Source: Proteiniphilum sp. (GTDB lineage: Bacteria > Bacteroidota > Bacteroidia > Bacteroidales > Dysgonomonadaceae). From it: 56,023 nucleotides of DNA. Positions within the stretch are counted from its first letter, which is position 1; every line of letters starts with the position of its first letter. The stretch lies in NCBI GenBank assembly GCA_028709605.1, contig JAQVWR010000011.1, forward strand, positions 1 to 56,023, given 5' to 3'. The translations under genes were made by a program, and so were the position numbers. Below, in pieces: positions 25,625-34,656 of the stretch. Below the pieces are notes generated by a model. The model did not search any database. It had not been told where the DNA came from and saw only the letters and a list, made by a program, of their open reading frames with translations.

Positions 25625-27166
25625 TTAATAGTTCGGATTTTGTACCAGTACGCCGTTCGATTTGTCCACTTCGTTCTGTGGCAACGGCAGCAGTGCATGT
25701 TTGTCCTGATAACCGGTCTTGCCGGCAGCATGGAGCACCTCGCGGGCGATGCCCCAGCGCACCAGGTCATAGAACCGGTCGAATTCCATGCCCAGCTCCA
25801 CCCTGCGCTCATGGCGGATGGCATTGCGCATCGCCGCCTGGTCGGCGGTGGTCACCTTCGGCAGGATCGAGGTATTCCCTGCTCGTGCACGGGCTCTTAC
25901 CTGCTCGAGATATTCCATTGCTTCACCGGTATGTCCCAGCTCGTTAGCCGCCTCGGCCGCCATCAGCACCACGTCGGCATAGCGGATGATGCGGATGTTG
26001 TACCAGAACCCTCCCTTGGTGTAGGTTGCCCGCAGGCTGGGGTTGGTGTAAGCTTTCTTATTGTAGTACTTGTTGATCACATCGGCGTTGGCAATCGGTT
26101 TTTCGCCATAGGGCTGGTTTGCCGGAATGGAGGAGGGATCTCCGCCGGTCTTGATGAAGTAGAGGAGCGTCTCATCTTTGCGGGGATCACCCGGTTCAAA
26201 GGCGTCTGCCATCAGCTCCGTGGGGGTGTGCCATCCCCATCCGAGGTCCCATTCGCCGGCACCCCTGACACCCTGTACCTGTGCAAACTGGCTGCCGATA
26301 TCGTTAGAGCCTGGTTGGGAGGCTGTGGCGGTACACTGCAGCTCGAATACCGATTCACTGCTATTCTCGCCCGTTTCGCGGAAGATCTGGCTGTAGGGGG
26401 TGTTCAGGTTATAGATTCCCGATTGTATCACCTCTACTGCTGCTGCATGCATCTTGCTCCAGTCGTTGCGCATCATATAGGTGCGGGCATGCAGTGCACG
26501 GGCTGCGCCCCAGGTGAGGCGGCCGGTATATACCGGAGGCCAGGTCCGCGGCAGATGTGCTTCAGCTGCTTCCAGATCGGCATCAATCAGGGCATAGATC
26601 TCTGTGGCGGGCGATTTGGGAATATTGGCTTCCTGGGCATTGTGGATCCGGAAATCGATCTTCGGCACTTCACCGAACGCCCGTACCAGGTTGAAGAAAG
26701 CGTATGCCCGGAAGAAATGGGCTTCGGAGCGGTTGGTCAGGTCCCCTTCGGAAAGGGTGCCTTTGTCGGCTTCGCTCTGCGCGATGTCATCGAGGATTTT
26801 GTTGGCCAGGATGATGATCTCGTAGTTCGCGGTCCAGTAAGACCCGATCAGGCCGTTGGTGGCGATGTACTCAAAGTCGTCGAACATCCTGCCGTGGGCA
26901 GCCCCATCGGAAGCAGTACTTCCTTTCTCCGCATCTTCGGAGCGGAACGAGTGGATCGCCAGGGCGGTTGTGCCGGAGGTGACATGAAAACCACGGATCT
27001 GGGCATAGAGGGTGAAGACGTCGGACTGAAAGGAGCCGCCGCTGCCCTCATCACCCTCCACCCATTCGCCCTGCGGTTTTTGGTCCAGCAGGTCGGAACA
27101 GCCGGTCATCGTCACGGAGATCAGTGCTGCAAAAATAATCCAAATATATATGCTATTCAGTTTCAT
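25625..27166 (-). CDS. susD: SusD/RagB-family nutrient-binding outer-membrane lipoprotein
   Basis: 513 residues. Signal peptide with lipobox MTGC (Cys23), then the SusD-type start CSDLLDQKPQGEW. TPR-like helices carry the family features EAHFFRAYAFFNLVRAFGEVP and ALHARTYMMRNDWSKMHAAAVEVI, and the C-terminal part ends ALLPLPQNEVDKSNGVLVQNPNY, the usual SusD ending. It forms the lid of the SusC channel and captures oligosaccharides at the cell surface. It starts 12 nt after susC. The symbol denotes the family only; the substrate differs from starch. Confidence 0.95.
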   Translation of the reverse strand: MKLNSIYIWIIFAALISVTMTGCSDLLDQKPQGEWVEGDEGSGGSFQSDVFTLYAQIRGFHVTSGTTALAIHSFRSEDAEKGSTASDGAAHGRMFDDFEYIATNGLIGSYWTANYEIIILANKILDDIAQSEADKGTLSEGDLTNRSEAHFFRAYAFFNLVRAFGEVPKIDFRIHNAQEANIPKSPATEIYALIDADLEAAEAHLPRTWPPVYTGRLTWGAARALHARTYMMRNDWSKMHAAAVEVIQSGIYNLNTPYSQIFRETGENSSESVFELQCTATASQPGSNDIGSQFAQVQGVRGAGEWDLGWGWHTPTELMADAFEPGDPRKDETLLYFIKTGGDPSSIPANQPYGEKPIANADVINKYYNKKAYTNPSLRATYTKGGFWYNIRIIRYADVVLMAAEAANELGHTGEAMEYLEQVRARARAGNTSILPKVTTADQAAMRNAIRHERRVELGMEFDRFYDLVRWGIAREVLHAAGKTGYQDKHALLPLPQNEVDKSNGVLVQNPNY

Positions 27167-27178
27167 AATGTGTATCGT

Positions 27179-30100
27179 TTAGAATGTTAGATTCAGTCCA
27201 AAGGTGTAGATCATCGGCATGGGATAGGTGCCGCCGTCGATGCCAAAAGCGAGTGCGGAGCCGCCGATCTCGGGGGTATAGCCGGTATTGCGGGTCCAGG
27301 TTTTCAGATTCTGTACGTTTGCAAACAAACGCAGTGATTTCAGGTAGACTCGTTGCAGGAAAGCGGATTCAAAGGTGTAACCCAGCTGCACATTCTTGAT
27401 CCTGAAGAAGCTGCCGTCCTCGATGAAGTAGTTGGAGTTGATCAGGTTGATGGAGTGGGAGGGGTTGAGAATTGGCTCCCAGTTGGAGGTGCCTTCCCCG
27501 TTCCAGCGCTTCAGGCGGTTGGTCAGGTAGTTGAGCTGTGCGTAGGTGGGGTCATCCCAGGTGCGGTAGATTTCGTTGCCGTAGACACCCATCATCTCCA
27601 CGCTGAGGTCGAAGTTACGGTAGTCGAGGTTGAGGCTGAGTCCGTAGGTGAAGTCGGGTGTCGGGTTACCGATCATGGTGCGGTCCTCCTGCGTGATGGC
27701 TTCATCGCCGTTTACATCGGCAAACTTGAGGTCGCCAGGTGCCACGCTGCCCACGCTGTTGGGGTAGTAGGTCTTCACATCCTCCCGGTTCTGATAGATG
27801 CCGGCAACCTTGTATCCGAAGAAATGCCCCACGGGGTAGCCCTCAAGAGAGCGGGATATCCCTCCCGCAGCGAAGATGGCATCTTCCGGTCCGCGACCCA
27901 GCGAGAGCACCTTGTTGTCGATGGTGGTGAGGTTGGCTGCCAGGGAGTAGGAGAACCCGTCGCTGCCGATCTGGTCGTTCCAGGAGGCAGAGAGCTCGAG
28001 GCCCCTGTTGCGGATCTTACCCAGGTTCTCCAGCGAGTTCTTGGCGCCGGAGAACCCGGCCAGCATCACGATGATGTCACGGGTGGTCTTGTTGTAGAAG
28101 ACCGGTTCGAGCCGCAGCCGGTTGTCGAGCAGGTTGACCTCGAAGCCGGCCTCCCAGGCATAGGTCTTCTCCCAGTTAAGGTCTTGCGGCAGGTACTGCA
28201 CCGAGTAGCCGGTGATGATGTTGTCGCCGAAAACGGCGCTGCCCGAGCTCTGGAGGCGCGGATAGGTGGGGTAGTTGAAGCCCCCGGTGTTTTGGCTTCC
28301 CAGCACGCCCCAGGAGCCTTTGAACTTGAGGTAGTCGACCAGCGACTGATCTTTCATGAAGGGCTCTTCCGAGGCTACCCAGCCTGCACCGAAGGAGTAG
28401 AAGTTGTCCCAGGTGTTACCCACCGAGCGGAAGACCGATGCACCGTCGCGCCGGTAGGAGGCGTTGAAGAGATAGCGGTTCTGGTAGTTGTAGAGTGCCC
28501 GCAGTAGGTAGGACATGGTGAACCGCTTGTACTGCTCACCGCTGTTGGCCGTTGATTTATTGGAGAGAGAGGAGATCCACCACTTGTCGGTGTCATCGCT
28601 CGGAACGGAGAAGATGATATCCTCGATGTTCTGACTGCGGGAACCGCCCAGCGAGGAGTATTCGGTGAAGTTGGTGGTGATGCCGGCGGTAGCGGTCAGG
28701 TTATGGCTGCCGAAAGAGTGGTTGTAGGTAAGGATGTAGTCACTCTGTGCCACGGTGCGGGTCGATTTCGACTGGGAGACCGATTCGTTGCTGGTCAGGT
28801 TCTCCTCACCCGGTATATCGGGGTTGAAGACAGTGATGATCGGGCTGAGGCCACGACTTTCGTTCACCGCATAATCGAGTGAGAAGGTAGATTTAAAGCT
28901 GAAATGTTTCAGAAAATCCACCTCACCGTAGATGTTCCCCGCTGCACGGTTGTTTTGAGCGATGGTGTGGTTGGCTCTGGTTTTTACATCGATCAGTGGG
29001 TTCCACACCTGTGCCCGCTGGAAGTCGGGCAATGTATGTAGCAGCTTGCCGGTGGTGTCATATACAGGAGAGATAGGTGCTGCCCGGATGGCACCGTTCA
29101 CCCCTTTTGCATCGGTGGGTTTAGTCCTTGAAGCGTTCACCTGATAGCCGAAGCGGAGTGCTTCGTTCACGCTGTACTCGCTGCTCAGGTTAATGGTCAG
29201 CCGCGCATATTTTTCATATTTGATGTTGCCCTCTTCCGAGGTATAACCGATTCCCAGATAGAATCGATTTTTGTCGCCCGATCCGGTGATACTCACATTG
29301 TTGTTGGTCAGGAACCCCTGCCGCAAGATTTCATCCTGCCAGTCGGTGTCTGCCTGCCAGTTGGTGTAGTCGAAGCTGCCCAGTCCCTGGTTGATGCGCT
29401 GTTCATCGTATAGCTCTCTGAACTGTGCTGCGTTGGCCATCGGCATTTTGTGGGTCACCTCCTTCAAGCCCAGCGAGCTGTTGATGTTGACCACCGTCTG
29501 GCCTTTCCTGGCCCGTTTGGTGTTTACAATGATCACCCCGTTGGCACCCCGCACGCCGAAGATGGCCAGCGAAGAGGGATCTTTCAGTATTTCCATCGAT
29601 TCGATGTCGGCGGGATTGAGGTAGTTGATGTTGTCCGAGAACAACCCGTCTACTACATACAGCGGTGAATAGCCGTTGATGGAGTTCGTTCCGCGAATCC
29701 TTACCTCCGGATCCTGTCCGGCCCGTCCGCTGTTCACGATCTGTACACCCGCTACTTTTCCCTGAACCGACGACAGCAGGTTAGTGGTGGGACGGTTTGC
29801 AATCTCGTCGGCGCTGACGCTGACAATGGAGCCGGTCAGGTCTCTCTTTTTAGCGCTGCCGTATCCGATCACCACTACCTCTTCCAACGCCTGCACATCT
29901 TCCTTCATCACCACATTGACGATGGTCCGGCCGTTGAGCGGTTCTTCTACCGACAACATGCCGATATAGCTGAAGACGATGGTGGCGTTTGCGGGTACTT
30001 TGTTCAGGGTGTAATGACCGTCGAAATCGGTCACGGTTCCGATGGCTGTGCCTTTCACCAATACGGTGACTCCGATCGCCGGGTCGCCTGTTGCTCCCTC

Positions 30101-30193
30101 CGTAACCGTACCGGTAACGGTGACGGGCTGTTGTGCAAACAGCACGAAGGAGAACAACATCAGATTCAACAGTGTTGCGATTTTCAATTTCAT
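27179..30193 (-). CDS. susC: SusC/RagA-family TonB-linked outer-membrane transporter
   Basis: 1004 residues from ATG 30193, which has a proper signal peptide (MKLKIATLLNLMLFSFVLFA). Domains: carboxypeptidase-regulatory-like domain (25-98), TonB-box-like LEEVVVIGYG (103-112), plug with VRIRGTNSINGYSPLYVVDGLF, then a 22-strand barrel to a C-terminal aromatic residue (GLNLTF). It imports oligosaccharides with energy from TonB, paired with the SusD protein downstream. The frame is open further upstream but without a signal peptide. The leader from the -7 box at 30335 would be about 135 nt. Confidence 0.95.
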   Translation of the reverse strand: MKLKIATLLNLMLFSFVLFAQQPVTVTGTVTEGATGDPAIGVTVLVKGTAIGTVTDFDGHYTLNKVPANATIVFSYIGMLSVEEPLNGRTIVNVVMKEDVQALEEVVVIGYGSAKKRDLTGSIVSVSADEIANRPTTNLLSSVQGKVAGVQIVNSGRAGQDPEVRIRGTNSINGYSPLYVVDGLFSDNINYLNPADIESMEILKDPSSLAIFGVRGANGVIIVNTKRARKGQTVVNINSSLGLKEVTHKMPMANAAQFRELYDEQRINQGLGSFDYTNWQADTDWQDEILRQGFLTNNNVSITGSGDKNRFYLGIGYTSEEGNIKYEKYARLTINLSSEYSVNEALRFGYQVNASRTKPTDAKGVNGAIRAAPISPVYDTTGKLLHTLPDFQRAQVWNPLIDVKTRANHTIAQNNRAAGNIYGEVDFLKHFSFKSTFSLDYAVNESRGLSPIITVFNPDIPGEENLTSNESVSQSKSTRTVAQSDYILTYNHSFGSHNLTATAGITTNFTEYSSLGGSRSQNIEDIIFSVPSDDTDKWWISSLSNKSTANSGEQYKRFTMSYLLRALYNYQNRYLFNASYRRDGASVFRSVGNTWDNFYSFGAGWVASEEPFMKDQSLVDYLKFKGSWGVLGSQNTGGFNYPTYPRLQSSGSAVFGDNIITGYSVQYLPQDLNWEKTYAWEAGFEVNLLDNRLRLEPVFYNKTTRDIIVMLAGFSGAKNSLENLGKIRNRGLELSASWNDQIGSDGFSYSLAANLTTIDNKVLSLGRGPEDAIFAAGGISRSLEGYPVGHFFGYKVAGIYQNREDVKTYYPNSVGSVAPGDLKFADVNGDEAITQEDRTMIGNPTPDFTYGLSLNLDYRNFDLSVEMMGVYGNEIYRTWDDPTYAQLNYLTNRLKRWNGEGTSNWEPILNPSHSINLINSNYFIEDGSFFRIKNVQLGYTFESAFLQRVYLKSLRLFANVQNLKTWTRNTGYTPEIGGSALAFGIDGGTYPMPMIYTFGLNLTF

Positions 30194-30334
30194 AGATTCC
30201 TGTTTTATTTGTTTAAAAAATAACCTGAAAACAAAGAAAACGAATGAATCTTCCGATATAAAATAAAACGCCTCTCTAAAGATACGCCATGTTTTATAAC
30301 ATATTTTTAAAGGATACTTTTTTACTACGTTAGC

Positions 30335-30342
30335 CAAAGATA
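30335..30342 (-). promoter_or_regulatory. -7 box (TATCTTTG) upstream of susC
   Basis: On the minus strand TATCTTTG lies 142 nt before the susC ATG, in the 206-nt gap after the regulator gene. A weaker TATCTTTA is found closer, near 30280. No obvious -33 match, as expected of an activator-dependent promoter. The binding site of the SusR-like regulator should lie just upstream (30343-30400), but no clear repeat was seen. Confidence 0.4.
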
Positions 30343-30399
30343 ATAGTCAGTATATCAGTGATGATGATTTCTCAAGAATAATAAGTGTACAGTATTCAT

Positions 30400-33312
30400 T
30401 TAATGAAAACCGATCATAAATTCCACCAGATTTTCCGATTCGGAGAGTCCCAGTTTCTTCCGTAACCGGTAGCGGGCTGCTTCCACACCCCGGATGGAGA
30501 TGTTCAGCATTTTACCGATCTCTTTTGAGGAATAGTTGAGGCGCAGCAGTGCACACAGTTTCAGATCGGAAGGGGTGAGGGAGGGGTAACGTTCTTTCAG
30601 TTTGCGGAAGAAATTTTCATGAATCAGATCGAAATGATCCTGAAACTGGCTCCATTCATCCTCATCGGAAAGCCCGCTTTCAATCACGGTCAACAGCTCA
30701 TTGCCGTCGGGCCGTTTGATCCTGCCTGCCAGGATGAGCGACTGAATGGTGCTGCGTAGGCTTTTCAGGAACTCGGAGTGGTTGATGATCATCATGGTGG
30801 CGCTGGCCAGCTCCTTGCTTTTGTGGGTGAGCTCGGCCTCCAGCTTCTCGTTGTGCAGCCGGGTGATCTCCTTCTCCTGTTTTTCCAGCTGGGCTATGCG
30901 CCGGTTCTCCTGTTCGATAAACAGTTTGTTTTTCTTCCGGATGATGCGACGCACATGGTTCCCGATCATCAACCCGCCTGCCAGCAGGATCGCCAGCATA
31001 TAGAGGAGGATTGCCCACCAGGTCTTATACCAGGGATTTTTGATGCGGAAAGCATAGCTTATCAGTGACAGTTCATTGCCTGATATATCGAGCACACGAG
31101 CCCTGAGAATATATTCGTCCGGTGGCAGGTTGTTGTAGGTGACGGAGAGATTCGCCTCTACCGGCACCCATCGGTTCTCATACCCTTGCAGCATACATTC
31201 CACCTGCAGCAGTTTTCTGGTGAACTCCGGATAAACGAGCTGAAAGGAGAGATCGTTGTGCCGGAAAGCGATGACTCCCTTTTTTCCGGTATCCAGGTAT
31301 AATGTCTCTCCTTGGTTGCGGTCGTGACAGGCAGCCGATTCAATCTGCAGCTCACGGATCACCTGCCCCGGTTTTTCTTTTCCGACCCGGTATCTGCCAA
31401 TCCCGCCATTGAGGGAGAAATAGGTAATACTGTCGCTTACCACACAGACGTTGGCCCTGCCCTCATTGGGGGGATTGTTGAGGATGCTGTAGGGAATTCT
31501 GTCTTTCAGCCGGTATCGTTCATCTGCATATTCTACCAATGCATACTCTTTGTTGCGAATAAACCAAAAGAGGCGGTCGTGCACGGGAACGATTCGGTAG
31601 GTGTCGGCAAAGCCCGGCAGATCATCGTTCAGTGGGCTAAAGGGTATGATTTGCTGCCGGATATCATCAAAAGTGTAGAAGCGGCGACCGTCGGCAAAGA
31701 GCACCCTGCCTCTCAGTTTCATCACTTTCACGGGGCGCAGGGGAGCACCCTGCGTTGAGTCGAGGGTCAGATAGTTCTCAATTTCCGCTACGTTCGTGAG
31801 ATCGGCGGAGAGCTTGAGACGGTAAACGCCCTTATACATATGGCCGGCCCAAATGTTTCCCATGTGGTCTATCTCGAGGTTCTTGATGAGGTCTAAGAAT
31901 CCTTCAATCCGGTGGCTGAAAACCCAGTTGCCCGAAGAAGCCTGTGTGTACACATACAACGACGTGTAAGATGATTCCAGAAGAATGTTTTTCCCGTTGA
32001 TGGTGGCTTGTTTGATATCCATCCCTCCGGAGCGGGCTTCCGGGATAGGTATCTCTCTGCCGTTTTCAAGCAGAGAAGTGCCTAAATTATGCCCCACAAA
32101 AACCTGATTCCCGAAACTTTTGATGAACCACGACTGTATATCGAATTGTGGTAAGCGGAAGAATTTGTCCTCCCTCTCCGAATAACTGTATACCCCTTGG
32201 TTGGTAGCCAGATAAAGGGTGTGCTGATGACGGAGGATGTCTTCCACCAGCCCGATCTGCATATGGGTAGGCTCGAAAAAAGAAAAGGGGGAACGGGTGC
32301 GGACCTGGGCGATCCCGTTGTCCAGTGCAGCCCATACATTGGAATCACGGTCACTGAACAAGGCTAATACCGTATTGTTGTTCAGTCCGTTGGTGCGATT
32401 GATATGCCATCTTTCATTGCCCCGCCGGTCCAGGGCAAACAATCCGTTGTTCAGCGTCCCGATGACCATGAGCGAGTCGCCGGTGATGGTGGCTCTGTTG
32501 ATGACCGCTTCCTTCAGCATGCCGTCAATGGCTGTCGGCCAGGGTTCCGGCGTCTCCCGGTCGCAGGACAGACGGTAAAGCCCGCTTTTTGCAGTGACCA
32601 GCAGCAGCTGTTCGTCGAGAGAAAGCACTGCAACCACATTGTCGTTGTGGATCTGCTGCCTGGTGAACAAAACCCGGAAACGCTCCCCGTCGAACAGGGT
32701 GAAATGGTCGTTGATCAGCTGGGCGAACATCCGGTTGCCTGTCGGAAAAAAATAGAGCACACAGGGATAGGGCTTGAAGGTCCTGATCGTGTCATCCTCC
32801 AGTACAAAAAAGGCGGAAAAGGATTGGAAGTAGATTTTCCCGTTGTGTTGGCAGATTTTCCAGATCTCATCGTTATGGAATTCATAGTCTTCCACTCGTT
32901 TCCTGAGTGAGTGGTAGTTCAGCCGGTTGTGGCGGTCCCGTTCAAAATAGCCGAACTCTTCGAACGATCCCACATATATGCGTTCGGGGAACTGATCAGG
33001 ATCGATGAAGATCGATTTCACCGCCAGGTTGTTGGGCAGTGGGTGCAGGTTCCAGTTGACGCCGTCGAAGCTGAGCAATCCGTTATTGTTGCCGAAATAG
33101 ACCACTCCGTTCCCTCCCTGGCTGATCGACCAGTTTTGGTTGCCGGCTTTGTAATGGGCCGTTGTGTAGTTATAGACGGGAGGGATAAAGGGGAGATCAT
33201 GCGACCAGGCCGCCCGGGGCTGCCCGGTCAGGGTTAGGATCAGGGTGAGGAACCCTGTAGAGAGACCATTCATCAACACTTTTTGTGCCATAAGCCGGGG
33301 ATGGGTGCGCAT
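30400..33312 (-). CDS. SusR-like membrane-spanning sensor/transcription regulator (propeller, Y_Y_Y, LuxR-type HTH)
   Basis: About 970 residues; ATG 33312 is chosen over an in-frame TTG, and 33291 is also possible. Signal/anchor segment near residues 15-35. The periplasmic part carries beta-propeller repeats (NWSISQGGNGVVYFGNNNGLLSFDG at the start) and a Y_Y_Y-type Ig domain ending ISYAFRIKNPWYKTWW. One membrane helix lies at about 765-787, then a charged coiled coil (790-840), and a C-terminal LuxR-type helix-turn-helix (SSKEIGKMLNISIRGVEAARYRLRKKL). No histidine kinase or receiver domain is present, unlike hybrid two-component sensors. This matches SusR, which binds oligosaccharide in the periplasm and directly activates its PUL. 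It probably controls the susC operon immediately downstream. Confidence 0.85.
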   Translation of the reverse strand: MRTHPRLMAQKVLMNGLSTGFLTLILTLTGQPRAAWSHDLPFIPPVYNYTTAHYKAGNQNWSISQGGNGVVYFGNNNGLLSFDGVNWNLHPLPNNLAVKSIFIDPDQFPERIYVGSFEEFGYFERDRHNRLNYHSLRKRVEDYEFHNDEIWKICQHNGKIYFQSFSAFFVLEDDTIRTFKPYPCVLYFFPTGNRMFAQLINDHFTLFDGERFRVLFTRQQIHNDNVVAVLSLDEQLLLVTAKSGLYRLSCDRETPEPWPTAIDGMLKEAVINRATITGDSLMVIGTLNNGLFALDRRGNERWHINRTNGLNNNTVLALFSDRDSNVWAALDNGIAQVRTRSPFSFFEPTHMQIGLVEDILRHQHTLYLATNQGVYSYSEREDKFFRLPQFDIQSWFIKSFGNQVFVGHNLGTSLLENGREIPIPEARSGGMDIKQATINGKNILLESSYTSLYVYTQASSGNWVFSHRIEGFLDLIKNLEIDHMGNIWAGHMYKGVYRLKLSADLTNVAEIENYLTLDSTQGAPLRPVKVMKLRGRVLFADGRRFYTFDDIRQQIIPFSPLNDDLPGFADTYRIVPVHDRLFWFIRNKEYALVEYADERYRLKDRIPYSILNNPPNEGRANVCVVSDSITYFSLNGGIGRYRVGKEKPGQVIRELQIESAACHDRNQGETLYLDTGKKGVIAFRHNDLSFQLVYPEFTRKLLQVECMLQGYENRWVPVEANLSVTYNNLPPDEYILRARVLDISGNELSLISYAFRIKNPWYKTWWAILLYMLAILLAGGLMIGNHVRRIIRKKNKLFIEQENRRIAQLEKQEKEITRLHNEKLEAELTHKSKELASATMMIINHSEFLKSLRSTIQSLILAGRIKRPDGNELLTVIESGLSDEDEWSQFQDHFDLIHENFFRKLKERYPSLTPSDLKLCALLRLNYSSKEIGKMLNISIRGVEAARYRLRKKLGLSESENLVEFMIGFH

Positions 33313-33319
33313 CAATTGA

Positions 33320-34051
33320 TCAGAGTTGTTTCTTTTTCATAAGGTTCTCAATTTCTTTCTCGCTCAACACTTTTACATTGGTGAAGAGGAATTTCGGGTC
33401 GAGAAAATTGCCGTACTGGTTGCATTCGTTTACCGCCGCATGCAGGCATGCATGCACATCCTTATCGAACGGGAGAAGTATGAGGAGGGTGAAGTAATTG
33501 TGTTTTATTTCAAATTTCTCCGTCACTACTCCTGCCATGTGCAACTGGAAAGTGAATTCACGTTCCACAATTTCTTTCTGCAGTGTGCTGAGATCCTGTC
33601 TGTTGCTGGTAAGGAAGAGGGTGAAAAAACGAAGTTTTTTGTCAAGTCCTCCCAGGCCGGAGGAGATATAGACCTGTTGTTGTCCCGACAGGTCGGAGCT
33701 CAGCACGATGCGGCTGCTCACCAGCGCCATTGCCGACCAGTGGAGCAGCTCCGGTTCGGCCGGACTGCTGTGATAGGTCTCAATGGAGCGGTAGGCTCCC
33801 ACGTCAGGGATGGAGGCCAGCAGGGTCAGGCTCCGTTTTTTGCGTTCTACCGACTCGTCAGGCGAGAAAAGGGCTGCCACCTCCTCATCCCGCACAAAAG
33901 GGTTGTTTTCTTTCCGCAGTTTGTCGAAATACCGGAACCAGGCCATCTGTTCCTCAATGGGAACCAACTCCTCGAGGATATGAAACGAGTCAATCCCCTG
34001 TTCACGGAGGGTCTGTCTCAATTTTGCCAAAAGATCTTCCTGTCCGCTCAT
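33320..34051 (-). CDS. conserved hypothetical protein, unrecognised
   Basis: 243 residues from ATG 34051. No signal peptide or membrane helix. The sequence is acidic-basic mixed: an N-terminal helical part (SGQEDLLAKLRQTLREQG ... MAWFRYFDKLRKENNPFV) and a central and C-terminal alpha/beta region with HNYFTLLILLPFDKDVHACLHAAVNECNQYG. I do not recognise a family. It ends 7 nt before the SusR-like gene, so the two are probably one operon, although the regulator may also have its own promoter. The -7 box at 34056-34063 predicts a transcript starting almost at the ATG. Confidence 0.6.
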   Translation of the reverse strand: MSGQEDLLAKLRQTLREQGIDSFHILEELVPIEEQMAWFRYFDKLRKENNPFVRDEEVAALFSPDESVERKKRSLTLLASIPDVGAYRSIETYHSSPAEPELLHWSAMALVSSRIVLSSDLSGQQQVYISSGLGGLDKKLRFFTLFLTSNRQDLSTLQKEIVEREFTFQLHMAGVVTEKFEIKHNYFTLLILLPFDKDVHACLHAAVNECNQYGNFLDPKFLFTNVKVLSEKEIENLMKKKQL

Positions 34052-34055
34052 ATCA

Positions 34056-34063
34056 CAAAGATA
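34056..34063 (-). promoter_or_regulatory. -7 box (TATCTTTG) almost abutting an ATG
   Basis: TATCTTTG on the minus strand ends 4 nt before the ATG at 34051. With the usual 4-7 nt from the box to the transcription start, the message would have little or no leader. Confidence 0.4.
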
Positions 34064-34205
34064 GTTTTTTTTGCTGTTCCCTCTCCTGTTCGTCGCAGAA
34101 TGTTGTGCTGCGGCCCTGCCCAATTTCCTTAAATTTCATCAAATTGACCCGTTATATCCGCAGAATTGTCTAAATTCGCACAGTCAATCAAAAAGCGCCT
34201 CGCCA

Positions 34206-34640
34206 ATGAAGATCAAGATCGTGAACCAGTCGAAGCATCCTCTCCCTGAATATGCCACCCCTTTGGCCGCAGGGATGGATCTGCGTGCCAACATCGATGA
34301 GCCGGTATTGCTGCAACCGCTGGAACGCTCTCTCGTCCCTACCGGAGTCTATGTCCAGTTGCCGGCGGGATATGAGGCGCAGATCCGGCCCCGCAGCGGG
34401 TTGGCACTTCGTAACGGCATCACCCTTCTCAATACGCCCGGCACCATCGATGCCGATTATCGCGGCGAGATAGGGGTGATCCTGGTCAACCTCTCCACTG
34501 AGCCGTTTACCATCCGCGACGGAGAACGTATCTGTCAGATGGTGATTGCACCGCACGCCCGTGTGGAGTGGGAACCGGTCGAAGCCCTCGAGCAGACGGT
34601 GCGGGGTGACGGAGGTTTTGGACATACCGGTAAACAATAA
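34206..34640 (+). CDS. dut: dUTP diphosphatase
   Basis: 144 residues from ATG 34206. A longer frame upstream is not homologous. Trimeric dUTPase motifs in order: [10 protein letters not shown] (1), [12 protein letters not shown] (2, P-loop-like Ser), [20 protein letters not shown] (3, catalytic Asp), ERICQMVI (4) and the glycine-rich C-terminus [10 protein letters not shown] (5). It hydrolyses dUTP to dUMP, keeping uracil out of DNA. It is followed 16 nt later by the TPR gene and probably forms an operon with it. TAAATTCG (34171-34178) is a weak promoter candidate. Confidence 0.95.
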   Translation: MKIKIVNQSKHPLPEYATPLAAGMDLRANIDEPVLLQPLERSLVPTGVYVQLPAGYEAQIRPRSGLALRNGITLLNTPGTIDADYRGEIGVILVNLSTEPFTIRDGERICQMVIAPHARVEWEPVEALEQTVRGDGGFGHTGKQ

Positions 34641-34656
34641 CAACGCCCGACACAGA

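Noticed and set aside
25562-27190. 542-codon frame opposite susD
   Set aside because: Antisense shadow; susD has signal peptide, lipobox and family motifs.
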